Both the position numbers and the translations under genes were made by a program. Below, in pieces: positions 34,596 through 42,798 of a stretch of DNA of 64,000 nt. The stretch is from Duganella rivi (GTDB lineage Bacteria > Pseudomonadota > Gammaproteobacteria > Burkholderiales > Burkholderiaceae_D). The stretch spans positions 62,001 to 126,000 of the forward strand of contig NZ_WWCK01000001.1 of the NCBI RefSeq assembly GCF_009857435.1, read 5' to 3'. Each line of letters begins with the position of its first letter. Positions within the stretch are counted from its first letter, which is position 1. The notes beneath the pieces are model-generated. The model had not been told where the DNA came from. It worked only from the letters and a program-made list of their open reading frames with translations, and did not search any database.

Positions 34596-35969
34596 CTAAT
34601 GGGCATTCTCACGCTTGAGCACCACCTGCACGGTGCGCAAGATAATCCACACATCCAGCAGCAGCGACCAGCGGCGCAGATAGTCGAGGTCGTAATTGAT
34701 GCGTGCTTCCATCTTATCGAGCGTTTCGGTTTCACCGCGCAAGCCATTCACTTGCGCCCAGCCGGTAATGCCTGGCTTGACCTTGTGACGCAGCATATAC
34801 CCCTTGATCAGCTTGCGGTACTGCTCGTTGTGCGCGACGGCGTGCGGACGCGGCCCAACAATACTCATGCGGCCTTGCAGCACGTTGATGAACTGCGGCA
34901 ACTCGTCCAGCGAGCTCTTACGCAAGAAGGCGCCGACCTTGGTCACCCGGCTGTCGTTCTTGGTTGCCTGGGTGACTTTGGCGCCATCCTCGGCCACCGT
35001 CATCGAGCGGAATTTGTAGACGATGATTTCCTCGCCATACAGGCCGTAGCGGCGCTGGCGGAAGATGATCGGCCCCGGCGAGGTGCTGCGGATGGCCAGG
35101 GCAATCACCAGCATGATCGGCAGCAGCATCACCTGGATCACCAGCGCCAGCACAATGTCGCTGGTGCGCTTGACCATGCTGTTAAAGCCGGTGAACGGCG
35201 ATTCGCAGATGGCGATCACCGGCATGCCGCCCACGGTGTCGAAACGCGCCTGCATCAGGTCGAACACATAAATGTCCGGCAGGAAGTAGACCGAGGCGGT
35301 GGTGTCCTGCAGTTCGTCGAGCAGCTTGCGGATGCGCGGCTGGGCCGACAGCGGCTGGCTGATGACGATCATCTTGATGCCGTTCTGGCGCACGTACTCG
35401 GCCACGTCGGCCATCTTGCCCAGCATCGGATGCACCATGCCCTCGGGGCGGCGATCCTCGGTGCGGTCATCGAAGAAGCCGGTCACATTCATGTACAGGT
35501 TGGGATTGCTGCCCACCACCTTGGCGAACTTCAGGCCGACGTCGTTGGCGCCGATCACCACCACCGAGCGTACTTCCTTGGCGCGGCTGGCGCGGCCCGG
35601 CATGATCAGGTGGCTGCTCAGCAGCAGCACCGGGGTCAGGATGAACCAGCACAGCATTACCCGAGGGTCGAAGCGGCTGGACAGGCCGCTGGCGGCGCCG
35701 AGCACGCACAGCAGCGCCACGGTCAGCACCCAGCCTACCACCATGTCGCGCGCATAGGCCGCCATGCGGTTGCCGCGCCATGCACGGTACGGATCGATGT
35801 GCGAGTACACCGCCGACGAGATGAAGAACGCCAGCACCATCAGCACCAGGGCGTAGCCATTGAACTGAACCCCCAGCAGCATCGACGACAGGTACAGCAT
35901 CCCCATGATGATCAGGGGATCGAGCACTCGCTGGAAAAACGAGATCAGCGGAATATCATTAACGGTCAT
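34596..35969 (-). CDS. epsB: Undecaprenyl-phosphate glucose phosphotransferase EpsB
   Basis: A 457-residue initiating transferase that moves glucose-1-phosphate from UDP-glucose onto undecaprenyl phosphate, starting the repeat unit. The N-terminus has four membrane segments, followed by a CoA-binding-like nucleotide domain (VVVIGANDVGLKFAKVVG) and the C-terminal sugar transferase domain from about residue 265 (KRTSDIVLALVIQVML, SPGPIIFRQRRYG, YKFRSMTV, LRKSSLDELPQFINVLQG, VGPRPHAVAHN, KPGITGWAQVNGLRG). All motifs are intact. It is 15 bases downstream of epsL and separated from epsD by a promoter-bearing spacer. Confidence 0.95.
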   Translation of the reverse strand: MTVNDIPLISFFQRVLDPLIIMGMLYLSSMLLGVQFNGYALVLMVLAFFISSAVYSHIDPYRAWRGNRMAAYARDMVVGWVLTVALLCVLGAASGLSSRFDPRVMLCWFILTPVLLLSSHLIMPGRASRAKEVRSVVVIGANDVGLKFAKVVGSNPNLYMNVTGFFDDRTEDRRPEGMVHPMLGKMADVAEYVRQNGIKMIVISQPLSAQPRIRKLLDELQDTTASVYFLPDIYVFDLMQARFDTVGGMPVIAICESPFTGFNSMVKRTSDIVLALVIQVMLLPIMLVIALAIRSTSPGPIIFRQRRYGLYGEEIIVYKFRSMTVAEDGAKVTQATKNDSRVTKVGAFLRKSSLDELPQFINVLQGRMSIVGPRPHAVAHNEQYRKLIKGYMLRHKVKPGITGWAQVNGLRGETETLDKMEARINYDLDYLRRWSLLLDVWIILRTVQVVLKRENAH

Positions 35970-35984
35970 GCGGATTCCACTGGT

Positions 35985-37226
35985 TTAGAATTGCAGGTTG
36001 ACATACACCGAGCCGCCGTTGGAACGGTAGGAAGTGCCATAGCGGCGATCGATGCTGCGGCTCTCGCGGTTGAATGAAGCGCCAACGCCGATGTTGTCGC
36101 GGAAGGCATAGTTGACGCCGAGCGAAGCGGTGCGGCTGCTGTCGCCAAACGACGGCAAGATCACCGTGCCAAGCTTGGGCTCGCTAAAATCGCGGTGCAC
36201 GTTTTGCAGTTGCGCGTCGAAGCGCACGCGATCCAGCGGCGACCAGCTGCCGCGCAGGCTGGCGCCGCGGTTCAAGCTGTATGGCGTCAGGCCGCCCTCG
36301 TACGCCGAGAATTCGCGCCACGCGGCGCCGATAAAGTTCAAGGTGACGCGCGGCGACCAGGTGGCGGTCAAGCGGCCGTTGGTACCGCTGGCGTCGCGAC
36401 TGTTCGACGCCTCGTGACGGCGCGCCGTGTGACCCACTTCCGCCTCCAGCTTGGATTGCGCCGACGCCAGCCAGAGCACCTTCAGGCGGTAGGCGTTCTG
36501 GGTGAAATCCTCGTTGGCAAAGAAGCCGCGCACGCCGTCCGGGTAATCGCCGCGCTGGCGGCGCGCCACCAGGCCGATGGTGCTACCGGTCGGCGACAGG
36601 TAGTCAAAGCCCAGTTCAGCGTTCCGCTCGGTGCGATCCAGGTATTTCTGCGAAGCCAGATCGTAGCGGAACTCGTCTTGCCAGTAGCGGGTGCGAACCT
36701 GCCAGCGCGGATAGACGTGCCAGTTCAAGTCGGCAAAGCCATTGCGCTGCACGCGCAAGTTACGCTGGACGCTGTGGAAATCGTTGAACGAGGACAGCGT
36801 TTGCGAGTAGCGTCCGCCCACCGAACCGTTCAGGTTGTCGCCCAGGCGCCAGCGGAAGGTGGCGTCGGCATCCTCGCCGCTGTAATCGAGCTCATCGTAT
36901 TTATTGAAGTGCACCTTGCTCAGCTTGACGTTGGCCTCGATGCGCTGGCGGCCGATCGGCCGATCCAACGAGACGCCGAACATGGTCTGGCGCAGCGTAT
37001 CGGAACGCCCTTCCGGCCCCGGCTCGACGCCGTCGGGCACGCGGAACAAGTTGTTGTCCGTGGTGTAGGTGACGCCCAGGAAGGGATGCAGCGTATCGCT
37101 GAGCGCGGCATGCGCCGGCAAGCTCAGCGCGCATCCGCACAGCGCCGCCAGGGCAGCCTGCCAACCGAGGGTGGAGAAAACCGCTGGAACGCGGCGTTGC
37201 TGGTTCAGTCGCGAGATGCTGGGCAT
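35985..37226 (-). CDS. epsL: EpsL outer-membrane beta-barrel protein of the exopolysaccharide system
   Basis: A 413-residue outer-membrane protein. A signal peptide (ALAALCGCALSLPAHA) is followed by many alternating amphipathic beta strands (FLGVTYTTDNNLFRV, GSVGGRYSQTLSSFND, GVGASFNRESRS) and a C-terminal Phe (YVNLQF), the usual barrel-assembly signal. It matches EpsL of the XrtB system, thought to be the outer-membrane channel partner of the EpsE-EpsF export complex. It is followed by epsB after 15 bases and preceded by the CPBP protease gene after 43 bases. Confidence 0.92.
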   Translation of the reverse strand: MPSISRLNQQRRVPAVFSTLGWQAALAALCGCALSLPAHAALSDTLHPFLGVTYTTDNNLFRVPDGVEPGPEGRSDTLRQTMFGVSLDRPIGRQRIEANVKLSKVHFNKYDELDYSGEDADATFRWRLGDNLNGSVGGRYSQTLSSFNDFHSVQRNLRVQRNGFADLNWHVYPRWQVRTRYWQDEFRYDLASQKYLDRTERNAELGFDYLSPTGSTIGLVARRQRGDYPDGVRGFFANEDFTQNAYRLKVLWLASAQSKLEAEVGHTARRHEASNSRDASGTNGRLTATWSPRVTLNFIGAAWREFSAYEGGLTPYSLNRGASLRGSWSPLDRVRFDAQLQNVHRDFSEPKLGTVILPSFGDSSRTASLGVNYAFRDNIGVGASFNRESRSIDRRYGTSYRSNGGSVYVNLQF

Positions 37227-37269
37227 GGTTTTTATGATGTCGATGGTGCAAGTAAGTGTTTCGTCAATG

Positions 37270-37932
37270 TTACCAGAAAGTCCACTGCGCGGTCGCTAGC
37301 ACGTAGCAAGCGAGCACACCATTTGTCACGGCGTGCGCCAGGATCGGCGACCACAGGTTTTTACTGGTCATATACAAAGCGCTGTATATGGCGCCGGCCA
37401 CCATGCCAGCCAGCCACAGTTGATGCTCAATCCCGAATAATATCACCGTAACAATAAATCCTGTAATTTTTACATGTGCAGGATTTACATTAAGAAAATC
37501 TTGTTTTTGCAGCCAGCGCATCAGAAAAGACCGCCAGAATAGCTCTTCCATCAGCGGCACCACCAGCGCGGCCCCGGCGGCGCGCAGCAGCGCCAGCGGC
37601 CAGTCAATGGCGCCGTCGACGCGCGGATCGAAGCCGGACGAGGTGCCGATCACCATCCACGGCGCCACCAGCGAAATCCACAGCACGAACACCAGCAGGC
37701 CGGCCAGCACGGCCAGCGCCGCCTGCCGCCACGGCAAATGCAGCGGGCGCAGTTCAACGTAATGGGAGCGGTAGGCCAGCAACGCCAGCACCACGGCGGC
37801 GATCTTGACTACGTACAGATAGCGTAACTGGTCAGCAGTCCAACCGGCCTTGGCAAGCATGTCGCCGAGGGCCAGGAAAGCCAGGTAAAGAGCAAACGGA
37901 ACGATGCGCGGAAGCGTCTGCTGATTAAACAC
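37270..37932 (-). CDS. CPBP/CAAX-protease-like membrane protein of exosortase loci
   Basis: A 220-residue membrane protein with about six helices. It has the CPBP glutamic-type intramembrane protease motifs: E129-E130 in MEELFWRSF, His170 in FGIEHQLW, and His200/Asn204 in ILAHAVTNG. It resembles the exosortase-associated CAAX-protease-related family (TIGR03008), whose function is unproven but which always travels with PEP-CTERM systems. The start is GTG (37932-37930), preceded by a GGAGG ribosome site four bases upstream that is buried in a hairpin. It is 43 bases before epsL, so it could be the first gene of the epsL-epsB transcript. Confidence 0.88.
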   Translation of the reverse strand: MFNQQTLPRIVPFALYLAFLALGDMLAKAGWTADQLRYLYVVKIAAVVLALLAYRSHYVELRPLHLPWRQAALAVLAGLLVFVLWISLVAPWMVIGTSSGFDPRVDGAIDWPLALLRAAGAALVVPLMEELFWRSFLMRWLQKQDFLNVNPAHVKITGFIVTVILFGIEHQLWLAGMVAGAIYSALYMTSKNLWSPILAHAVTNGVLACYVLATAQWTFW

Positions 37933-37976
37933 CCAGCCTCCCGTGCGGTACGGGAGGGAAGCCTGGCTGATGCCAG
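37933..37976 (-). promoter_or_regulatory. Hairpin leader hiding the ribosome site of the CPBP protease gene
   Basis: On the minus strand an 8-bp stem (37957-37950 with 37944-37937, CCTCCCGT pairing with ACGGGAGG, 5-base loop) contains the GGAGG ribosome site of the GTG-started gene. A second short hairpin (37976-37972 with 37967-37963) lies just upstream. A TATAAT at 38041-38036 on the same strand could start a leader of about 95 bases. The arrangement suggests translational control; it does not match a riboswitch class I know. Confidence 0.5.
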
Positions 37977-38106
37977 CAAGGGATGCCTACGCAGACGTCG
38001 TTCATGGGGCGCGCATGAAGTGTAAGATGAAAGCGATTATAGATGACGCAACGCAGCAAGTGCGCCCTGCTGAGTTGCGGTGTGCAAGAATTACAACAGT
38101 TGTATT

Positions 38107-40017
38107 TTAGCCCTTGCTGCCAGCCTCGATTTGCTCCCAGCGCTCCAGCGCGGTCAGCAGTTCCAGCTCGATTTCCTCGACCCGCGCGGTGACGCGGCGC
38201 GCTTCGGCGGCGTTTTTCTTGTACAGATCAGGATCGGACAGCTGCAAGGTCAGCGCGCTTTGCTCATCTTCCAGCGCGGCGATCAGCTTCGGCAGCTCTT
38301 CCAGTTCGCGCTGTTCTTTAAAGCTGAGTTTGCGGGCCTTGGCGGCTGGCGCAGCGGCGGCTGGCGCCGGTGCGGCTTCAGCCTTGGCCGGCTTGGCGGC
38401 TGGCTTGGCTGGCGCCGCCACCGTGGAACGCACGCGCTCCCAGTCGCTGTAGCCGCCGACGAATTCGCGCCACTGCCCTTCGCCCTCGGCCACGATCACC
38501 TGCGTGACCACGTTGTCGAGGAAAGTACGGTCGTGACTGACCAGGAACACGGTGCCGGTGTACTCTTCCAGCAGTTCTTCCAGCAGTTCCAGCGTTTCGA
38601 TGTCGAGGTCGTTGGTTGGTTCGTCCAGCACCAGGCAGTTGGCCGGTTTGGCGAACAGGCGCGCCAGCAGCAGGCGGTTGCGTTCACCACCAGACAGCGA
38701 CTTCACCGGCGAACGCGCGCGCTCCGGCGAGAACAGGAAATCGTTCAGATAGCTCATCGAGTGCTTGCGCTGGCCGTTGATCTCGACCCAGTCGCTGCCC
38801 GGCGAGATGGTGTCGACCAGGCTGGCTTCTTCGTTGAGCTGGGTACGCATCTGGTCGAAGTACGCCACTTCCAGCTTGGTGCCGAGCTTGGCCACGCCGC
38901 TGTCCGGCGCCAGTTCGCCCAAAATCATTTTCAGCATGGTGGTCTTGCCGGCGCCGTTGGCGCCGATCAGGCCGACCTTGTCGCCGCGCAGGATGGTGCC
39001 GGTGAAGTTGCTGACAATCGCGCGCTCGCCGTAGCTCTTGCTGATGCCTTCCAGCTCGGCCACGATCTTGCCCGAACGTTCGCCCACCGAGACTTCCAGC
39101 TTGACCTGGCCCTGCTGCTCGCGGCGCGCAGCGCGTTGCAGCCGCAGCGCTTCCAGGCGGCGCACGCGCCCCTCGTCGCGCACACGGCGTGCCTTGACGC
39201 CCTTGCGGATCCAGATTTCTTCCTGCGCCAGCACCTTGTCGAACTTGGCGTTTTCCACTTCCTCGTTTTCCAGCAGTTCCGCCTTGCGGGCCTGGTAGGT
39301 GGTGAAGTTGCCCGGGAAGGACAGCAAGCGGCCGCGATCGAGTTCAATAATACGGGTAGCCACGTTATCGAGGAACGAACGATCGTGGGTAATAAACAGC
39401 ACGCTGCCCTTGAAGTCGCGCAGCAAGCCTTCCAGCCACTGGATCGAGGTGAAATCCAGGTGGTTGGTCGGTTCGTCCAGCAGCAGCACATCCGGCGCCG
39501 ATACCAGCGCACGCGCCAGCGCCACCCGCTTTTGCATACCGCCGGACAGTTCGCGCATCAGCAGGTGGCCCGGCAGGTTCAGCTTGCCGAGTACGGTCTC
39601 GACCTTGTTGGCCACGTTCCAGCCATCTTTAGCGTCGAGCAGCACCTGGATATCGTGCATGCGCGCCATCAGGGCGTCGTCGTCGCCTTGTCCAAACTGG
39701 CCGGTCAGCGCGTCGTACTCCTTGAGCAGCGCCGGTAGCTCGCCAAGCCCGGACGCCACGGCGTCGTGCACCGACATCTCCGGCTCAAACACCGGCTCCT
39801 GCTCGACGTAGACGATATTCAGGTTCTGCTGCATCACCAGCAGGCCGTCGTCCAGCTTGAAGCGGCCGGAAATAATCTTCAGCAGCGACGATTTGCCGGT
39901 GCCGTTACGGCCGATCAGACCGACGCGCTCGCCGGTCTCCAGCGAAAATTCTGCGTGATCGAGCAGCGCGACGTGACCAAACGCCAGTAGCGCGGAAGAG
40001 AGCGAGATAACAGCCAT
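38107..40017 (-). CDS. uup: ABC-F ATPase Uup
   Basis: A 636-residue soluble protein with two ABC domains and no membrane segments. The first half has GRNGTGKSS, the signature LSGGMQKRV and LLLDEPTNHLD. The second has GANGAGKTT, LSGGERNRL and LVLDEPTNDLD. The linker (about 240-310) is Arg-rich as in ABC-F proteins. An Ala/Pro/Lys-rich stretch and a C-terminal coiled coil (KLSFKEQRELEELPKLIAAL) are diagnostic of Uup, which binds ribosomes or DNA and affects transposon excision in E. coli. It is a housekeeping gene separated from the eps locus by 174 bases. Confidence 0.94.
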   Translation of the reverse strand: MAVISLSSALLAFGHVALLDHAEFSLETGERVGLIGRNGTGKSSLLKIISGRFKLDDGLLVMQQNLNIVYVEQEPVFEPEMSVHDAVASGLGELPALLKEYDALTGQFGQGDDDALMARMHDIQVLLDAKDGWNVANKVETVLGKLNLPGHLLMRELSGGMQKRVALARALVSAPDVLLLDEPTNHLDFTSIQWLEGLLRDFKGSVLFITHDRSFLDNVATRIIELDRGRLLSFPGNFTTYQARKAELLENEEVENAKFDKVLAQEEIWIRKGVKARRVRDEGRVRRLEALRLQRAARREQQGQVKLEVSVGERSGKIVAELEGISKSYGERAIVSNFTGTILRGDKVGLIGANGAGKTTMLKMILGELAPDSGVAKLGTKLEVAYFDQMRTQLNEEASLVDTISPGSDWVEINGQRKHSMSYLNDFLFSPERARSPVKSLSGGERNRLLLARLFAKPANCLVLDEPTNDLDIETLELLEELLEEYTGTVFLVSHDRTFLDNVVTQVIVAEGEGQWREFVGGYSDWERVRSTVAAPAKPAAKPAKAEAAPAPAAAAPAAKARKLSFKEQRELEELPKLIAALEDEQSALTLQLSDPDLYKKNAAEARRVTARVEEIELELLTALERWEQIEAGSKG

Positions 40018-40113
40018 GATGGTGGGAGAAAATTGTAAGAAGGCGGTATTGTACCGATAAGCTGGCGCCGCAGGTCACTTTCCCGCCTGCCGACTATGCG
40101 ATACACTGGATTT

Positions 40114-40836
40114 ATGTCCCTGCGCCCTCTTCCACTCCGCCGCCAACGCGGCGCCGCCCTGCTGATGCTGGTGGCGCTGGCGGGTATAGGTTCGGCCGCG
40201 CTGCTGATGCAAGCCTACAAGCCCGGCGCCGACGATTTGCGCCAGGAACTGCAAACCCAGCAAATCCTCGGCGACGCGCGCGAAGCCCTGCTCGGCTACG
40301 CCGCCCTGCACGGCCGGCTGCCGCGCCCCGCCGTTTCGGCGCTCGATGGCACGGAAGACGCCCAGCCCTGCGATAGCGCCGAGAGCTGCAACGGCTTCAT
40401 TCCATGGGTAACATTGGGGATACGCGGCTATGATAGCTGGGGCAAACTACTGCGTTACAGCGTGACGCCGGCCTTCACCGTCACGCCAATCCGCCAGCTG
40501 ACCACCGGCGACAAGGTGGTGATCGGGCGCGCCGCCAACGGCCTGCCGACCTACATCATCGGCCAGGCGCAGTGCGAACCGTACGCGCAGTGCGCGCCGG
40601 CGGTGCTGTATTCCAGTGGCAAGTACAACCTCGGCACCAGCGTGCTGGGCATTCACCAGGCCAGCGTGGCCACCACCAATGTGGACGAGCGCCAGAACGA
40701 CGCCACGCCTACCTACTTCATCAGCCGCGCGCGCAGCGACAACGCCGGCGCTGCCGGCGGCGAGTTCGATGACATGGTGACGTGGGTGCCGATCCAGCAG
40801 TTGCAGGCGCGCTTGCGCGCTACCCGCAGCTTCTGA
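40114..40836 (+). CDS. Prepilin-like protein of unknown function
   Basis: A 240-residue protein whose basic leader and hydrophobic helix (RRQRGAALLMLVALAGIGSAALL) resemble a type IV prepilin or GspK/PilX N-terminus, with a possible prepilin peptidase site after the Gly. The Glu at +5 of the mature protein is absent (Met here). Minor pilins of the GspK type can lack it. The rest is a globular domain with two Cys pairs (CDSAESC, CEPYAQC) and a YDSWGKLLRYSV motif often seen in such surface proteins. The ATG at 40114 is used. The gene is divergent from uup and ends one base from the convergent PEP-CTERM gene. Confidence 0.6.
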   Translation: MSLRPLPLRRQRGAALLMLVALAGIGSAALLMQAYKPGADDLRQELQTQQILGDAREALLGYAALHGRLPRPAVSALDGTEDAQPCDSAESCNGFIPWVTLGIRGYDSWGKLLRYSVTPAFTVTPIRQLTTGDKVVIGRAANGLPTYIIGQAQCEPYAQCAPAVLYSSGKYNLGTSVLGIHQASVATTNVDERQNDATPTYFISRARSDNAGAAGGEFDDMVTWVPIQQLQARLRATRSF

Positions 40837-40837
40837 C

Positions 40838-41383
40838 TCAGGCTTGACGCTTGCGGCGCACGACAGCCAGCAGGCCAAGGCCGGCCAGCATCATGGCGTA
40901 GGTTTCCGCTTCCGGCACCGCCGATACACTGGCGACGCGCACGAAGTACTGGGCGGCAGCCGGGATGCTGAAATCGATCGAGTGCACGCCGTGCACGCTC
41001 GCGGTGATGCTGTTGAAGGTATCGTTGTCTTCCAAAACGACCGACTTGGTCGCCAGCACGCCGCCATCGAGTCCCTTGAAGGTCAGCGTCAAGGTTGGGC
41101 TCACGCCCGGCGGCATGCCGCTGCCGTAGCCGTCCCATGGGCGGCCGTTCAGGCTGATGGAGCTGAAATCAAGGGTGCCAGCGTCATAGGTCAAGGTGCT
41201 GACGTTGACATCATAGAAACTGATAATCGGCGCATCGAAGAACGCGACCCACTTGCCGTCGTAGGTAAAGTCGCCATAAGTACCACCAGTGAACCCCGGA
41301 TAGGTCGTCAGGTCGTAGGTGGCAGCCTGCGCGCCGGCCGATAGCCCTGCTGCCAAGGCAAACATTGCGAAATATTTTTTCAT
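40838..41383 (-). CDS. Small PEP-CTERM protein
   Basis: A 181-residue exported protein with signal peptide (YFAMFALAAGLSAGAQA, cleavage before ATYDL), an aromatic- and Gly-rich beta body (YPGFTGGTYGDFTYDGKW) and the C-terminal signal VPEAETYAMMLAGLGLLAVV followed by RRKRQA. The signal is VPEAE rather than VPEPS, a common natural variant. The ATG at 41383 is used, as codons further upstream are not ATG. A good promoter lies 60-90 bases upstream. Likely an exosortase substrate; biological role unknown. Confidence 0.87.
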   Translation of the reverse strand: MKKYFAMFALAAGLSAGAQAATYDLTTYPGFTGGTYGDFTYDGKWVAFFDAPIISFYDVNVSTLTYDAGTLDFSSISLNGRPWDGYGSGMPPGVSPTLTLTFKGLDGGVLATKSVVLEDNDTFNSITASVHGVHSIDFSIPAAAQYFVRVASVSAVPEAETYAMMLAGLGLLAVVRRKRQA

Positions 41384-41442
41384 TGCATACAACCCCGAGA
41401 CCGGGTTCCTCCAAGTGACATTAAAAGCAATTCAACTACAAC

Positions 41443-41471
41443 AATATACGTTTCACGTGGTGCAGTGTAAA
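41443..41471 (-). promoter_or_regulatory. Promoter of the PEP-CTERM gene at 40838-41383
   Basis: Minus-strand TTTACA (41471-41466), 17-base spacer and TATATT (41448-41443) make a good sigma-70 promoter, with a leader of about 50 bases before the ATG at 41383. Confidence 0.6.
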
Positions 41472-41514
41472 TATTTTTTTGCAATAGTGTGTAACTATCA
41501 AGTGCGTAACAACC

Positions 41515-41544
41515 TTTCCCGCGAGCGGAGCGACCCGCTATAAT
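41515..41544 (+). promoter_or_regulatory. tRNA-Arg promoter
   Basis: TATAAT at 41539-41544, preceded at 18 bases by a weak TTTCCC (41515-41520), and followed by a GC-rich discriminator (GCGCTGCG) just before the tRNA. This pattern is typical of growth-rate and stringent-response controlled stable RNA promoters. Confidence 0.55.
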
Positions 41545-41554
41545 GCGCTGCGTC

Positions 41555-41629
41555 CTCCCCGTAGCACAATGGATAGTGCACATGCCTCCTAAGCGTGGGA
41601 TACTGGTTCGATTCCAGTCGGGGGGACCA
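41555..41629 (+). tRNA. tRNA-Arg (anticodon CCT)
   Basis: A 75-base cloverleaf is visible. The acceptor stem CTCCCCG pairs with CGGGGGG (one T-G wobble), the D stem is GCAC/GTGC, and the anticodon stem is CATGC/GCGTG around loop CTCCTAA with anticodon CCT at 41588-41590. The T stem is ACTGG/CCAGT around TTCGATT. The discriminator A and an encoded CCA end it at 41629. It reads AGG codons. The acceptor starts with C1-G72, slightly unusual for an elongator; the exact 5' end could be one or two bases different. Confidence 0.93.
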
Positions 41630-41769
41630 CTCCCATTCCCTCCGGCACCGCATATTTCCTTACTTCAATACCCTGACGCAGGGTGCCGCACTGCACAAAA
41701 AATATTGGCGCTTGACCTCTAAATTTGCCATAATTCCAACTCCTATGCGTCCCACGAACGGCTATCCCG

Positions 41770-42783
41770 ATGTTAGATAAATTGCATATTTTTGGTAGTG
41801 CACACCGTCCAACCAAGGCCAGGATCTGGCTGCGCTTCCTGAAAAACTCCCATAAGATCTTTGCCGACGTGCTGTACGACGTGTCGCGCTACGTGAAATA
41901 TTCGTCGAGCTTCCACCTGTCGGGCGCGGGCAACCTGAAGTCGCGCATCACCGCCAAGTACCATGAGATCGAAAAAGGCCTGTCGCTGCCGGCGCCGCGC
42001 AAGGGCTTCGGCGTCGAGAAAATCGACGAGCTCACCTTCCTGATGAACGAATACATCGCCCGCTACGGCAAGGACGATTTCCTGCGCGCGCCGTCGAGCA
42101 CCCTGCGCGCCTACGTCAAGTTCAATGAGTCGCACCAGCTGTTCGACTACCCGCGCAAGGACAAGATCCAGGCCATGCTGGCCAGCCTCGATGAATACGC
42201 CGACGTCAACGGCGGCGTGATCGGCCTGGATGCCAGCGAGATTTACGGCATCACCGAACCGGTGTCGGATCAGTTCTTCCTGCGCCGCTACAGTATCCGC
42301 CAGTTCTCCGACAAGCCGGTGGCGCGCGAGGACATCGACTCCGCCGTCGCCATCGCCTTGAAATCCCCTGCCGTCTGCAACCGCCAGGACGGTTTCGTGC
42401 ACGTGGTCGAGAACAAGGAACTGATCAAGAAGATGACCGACATGCACGGCGGCGCGCGCGGCTTTGCCGAGAAGATCGACAAGCTGCTGGTCATCACCAA
42501 CAAGCTGACCAACTTCTGGGAAAGCGGCGAGCGCAACCAGTGCTGGATCGACGGCGGCCTGTTCTCGATGAGCCTGATCCTCGGTCTGCACTCCAAGGGC
42601 ATCGGCTCGTGCTGCCTGAACTGGAGCAAGCGCGCCAAGGAAGACAAGGCCATGCGCGACCTGCTGAATATCCCTGATTCCGAAGTCATCATCATGCTGC
42701 TGGCGGTCGGCCACCTGCCCGAGCATTTGAACGTTGCCTACTCCAACCGGAAGCCAGTCACGCAAGCGCGCCGTTATCTTTAA
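41770..42783 (+). CDS. Nitroreductase-fold protein in polysaccharide context
   Basis: A 337-residue protein. The N-terminal third (1-165) is an extension with a conserved helical look (KYHEIEKGLSLPAPRKGFGVEK), and the C-terminal half is a flavin nitroreductase fold (FFLRRYSIRQFSDKPVAREDIDSAV, split at residue about 175-200; then SPAVCNRQDGFVHVV and LGLHSKGIGSCCLNW). Proteins with this arrangement are repeatedly found beside polysaccharide pyruvyltransferases and flippases, but their reaction is unknown. It is 15 bases upstream of the Wzx-like gene and surely co-transcribed with it. Confidence 0.8.
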   Translation: MLDKLHIFGSAHRPTKARIWLRFLKNSHKIFADVLYDVSRYVKYSSSFHLSGAGNLKSRITAKYHEIEKGLSLPAPRKGFGVEKIDELTFLMNEYIARYGKDDFLRAPSSTLRAYVKFNESHQLFDYPRKDKIQAMLASLDEYADVNGGVIGLDASEIYGITEPVSDQFFLRRYSIRQFSDKPVAREDIDSAVAIALKSPAVCNRQDGFVHVVENKELIKKMTDMHGGARGFAEKIDKLLVITNKLTNFWESGERNQCWIDGGLFSMSLILGLHSKGIGSCCLNWSKRAKEDKAMRDLLNIPDSEVIIMLLAVGHLPEHLNVAYSNRKPVTQARRYL

Positions 42784-42798
42784 TCGCCAACGGCCAGC

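Noticed and set aside
36195..37451. A long plus-strand frame antisense to epsL.
   Set aside because: Shadow of epsL with low-complexity translation and no domain.
41589..41816. A 75-codon minus-strand frame ending GIEPVSHA across the tRNA-Arg gene.
   Set aside because: This peptide ending is a well-known false prediction made by reading antisense through a tRNA.
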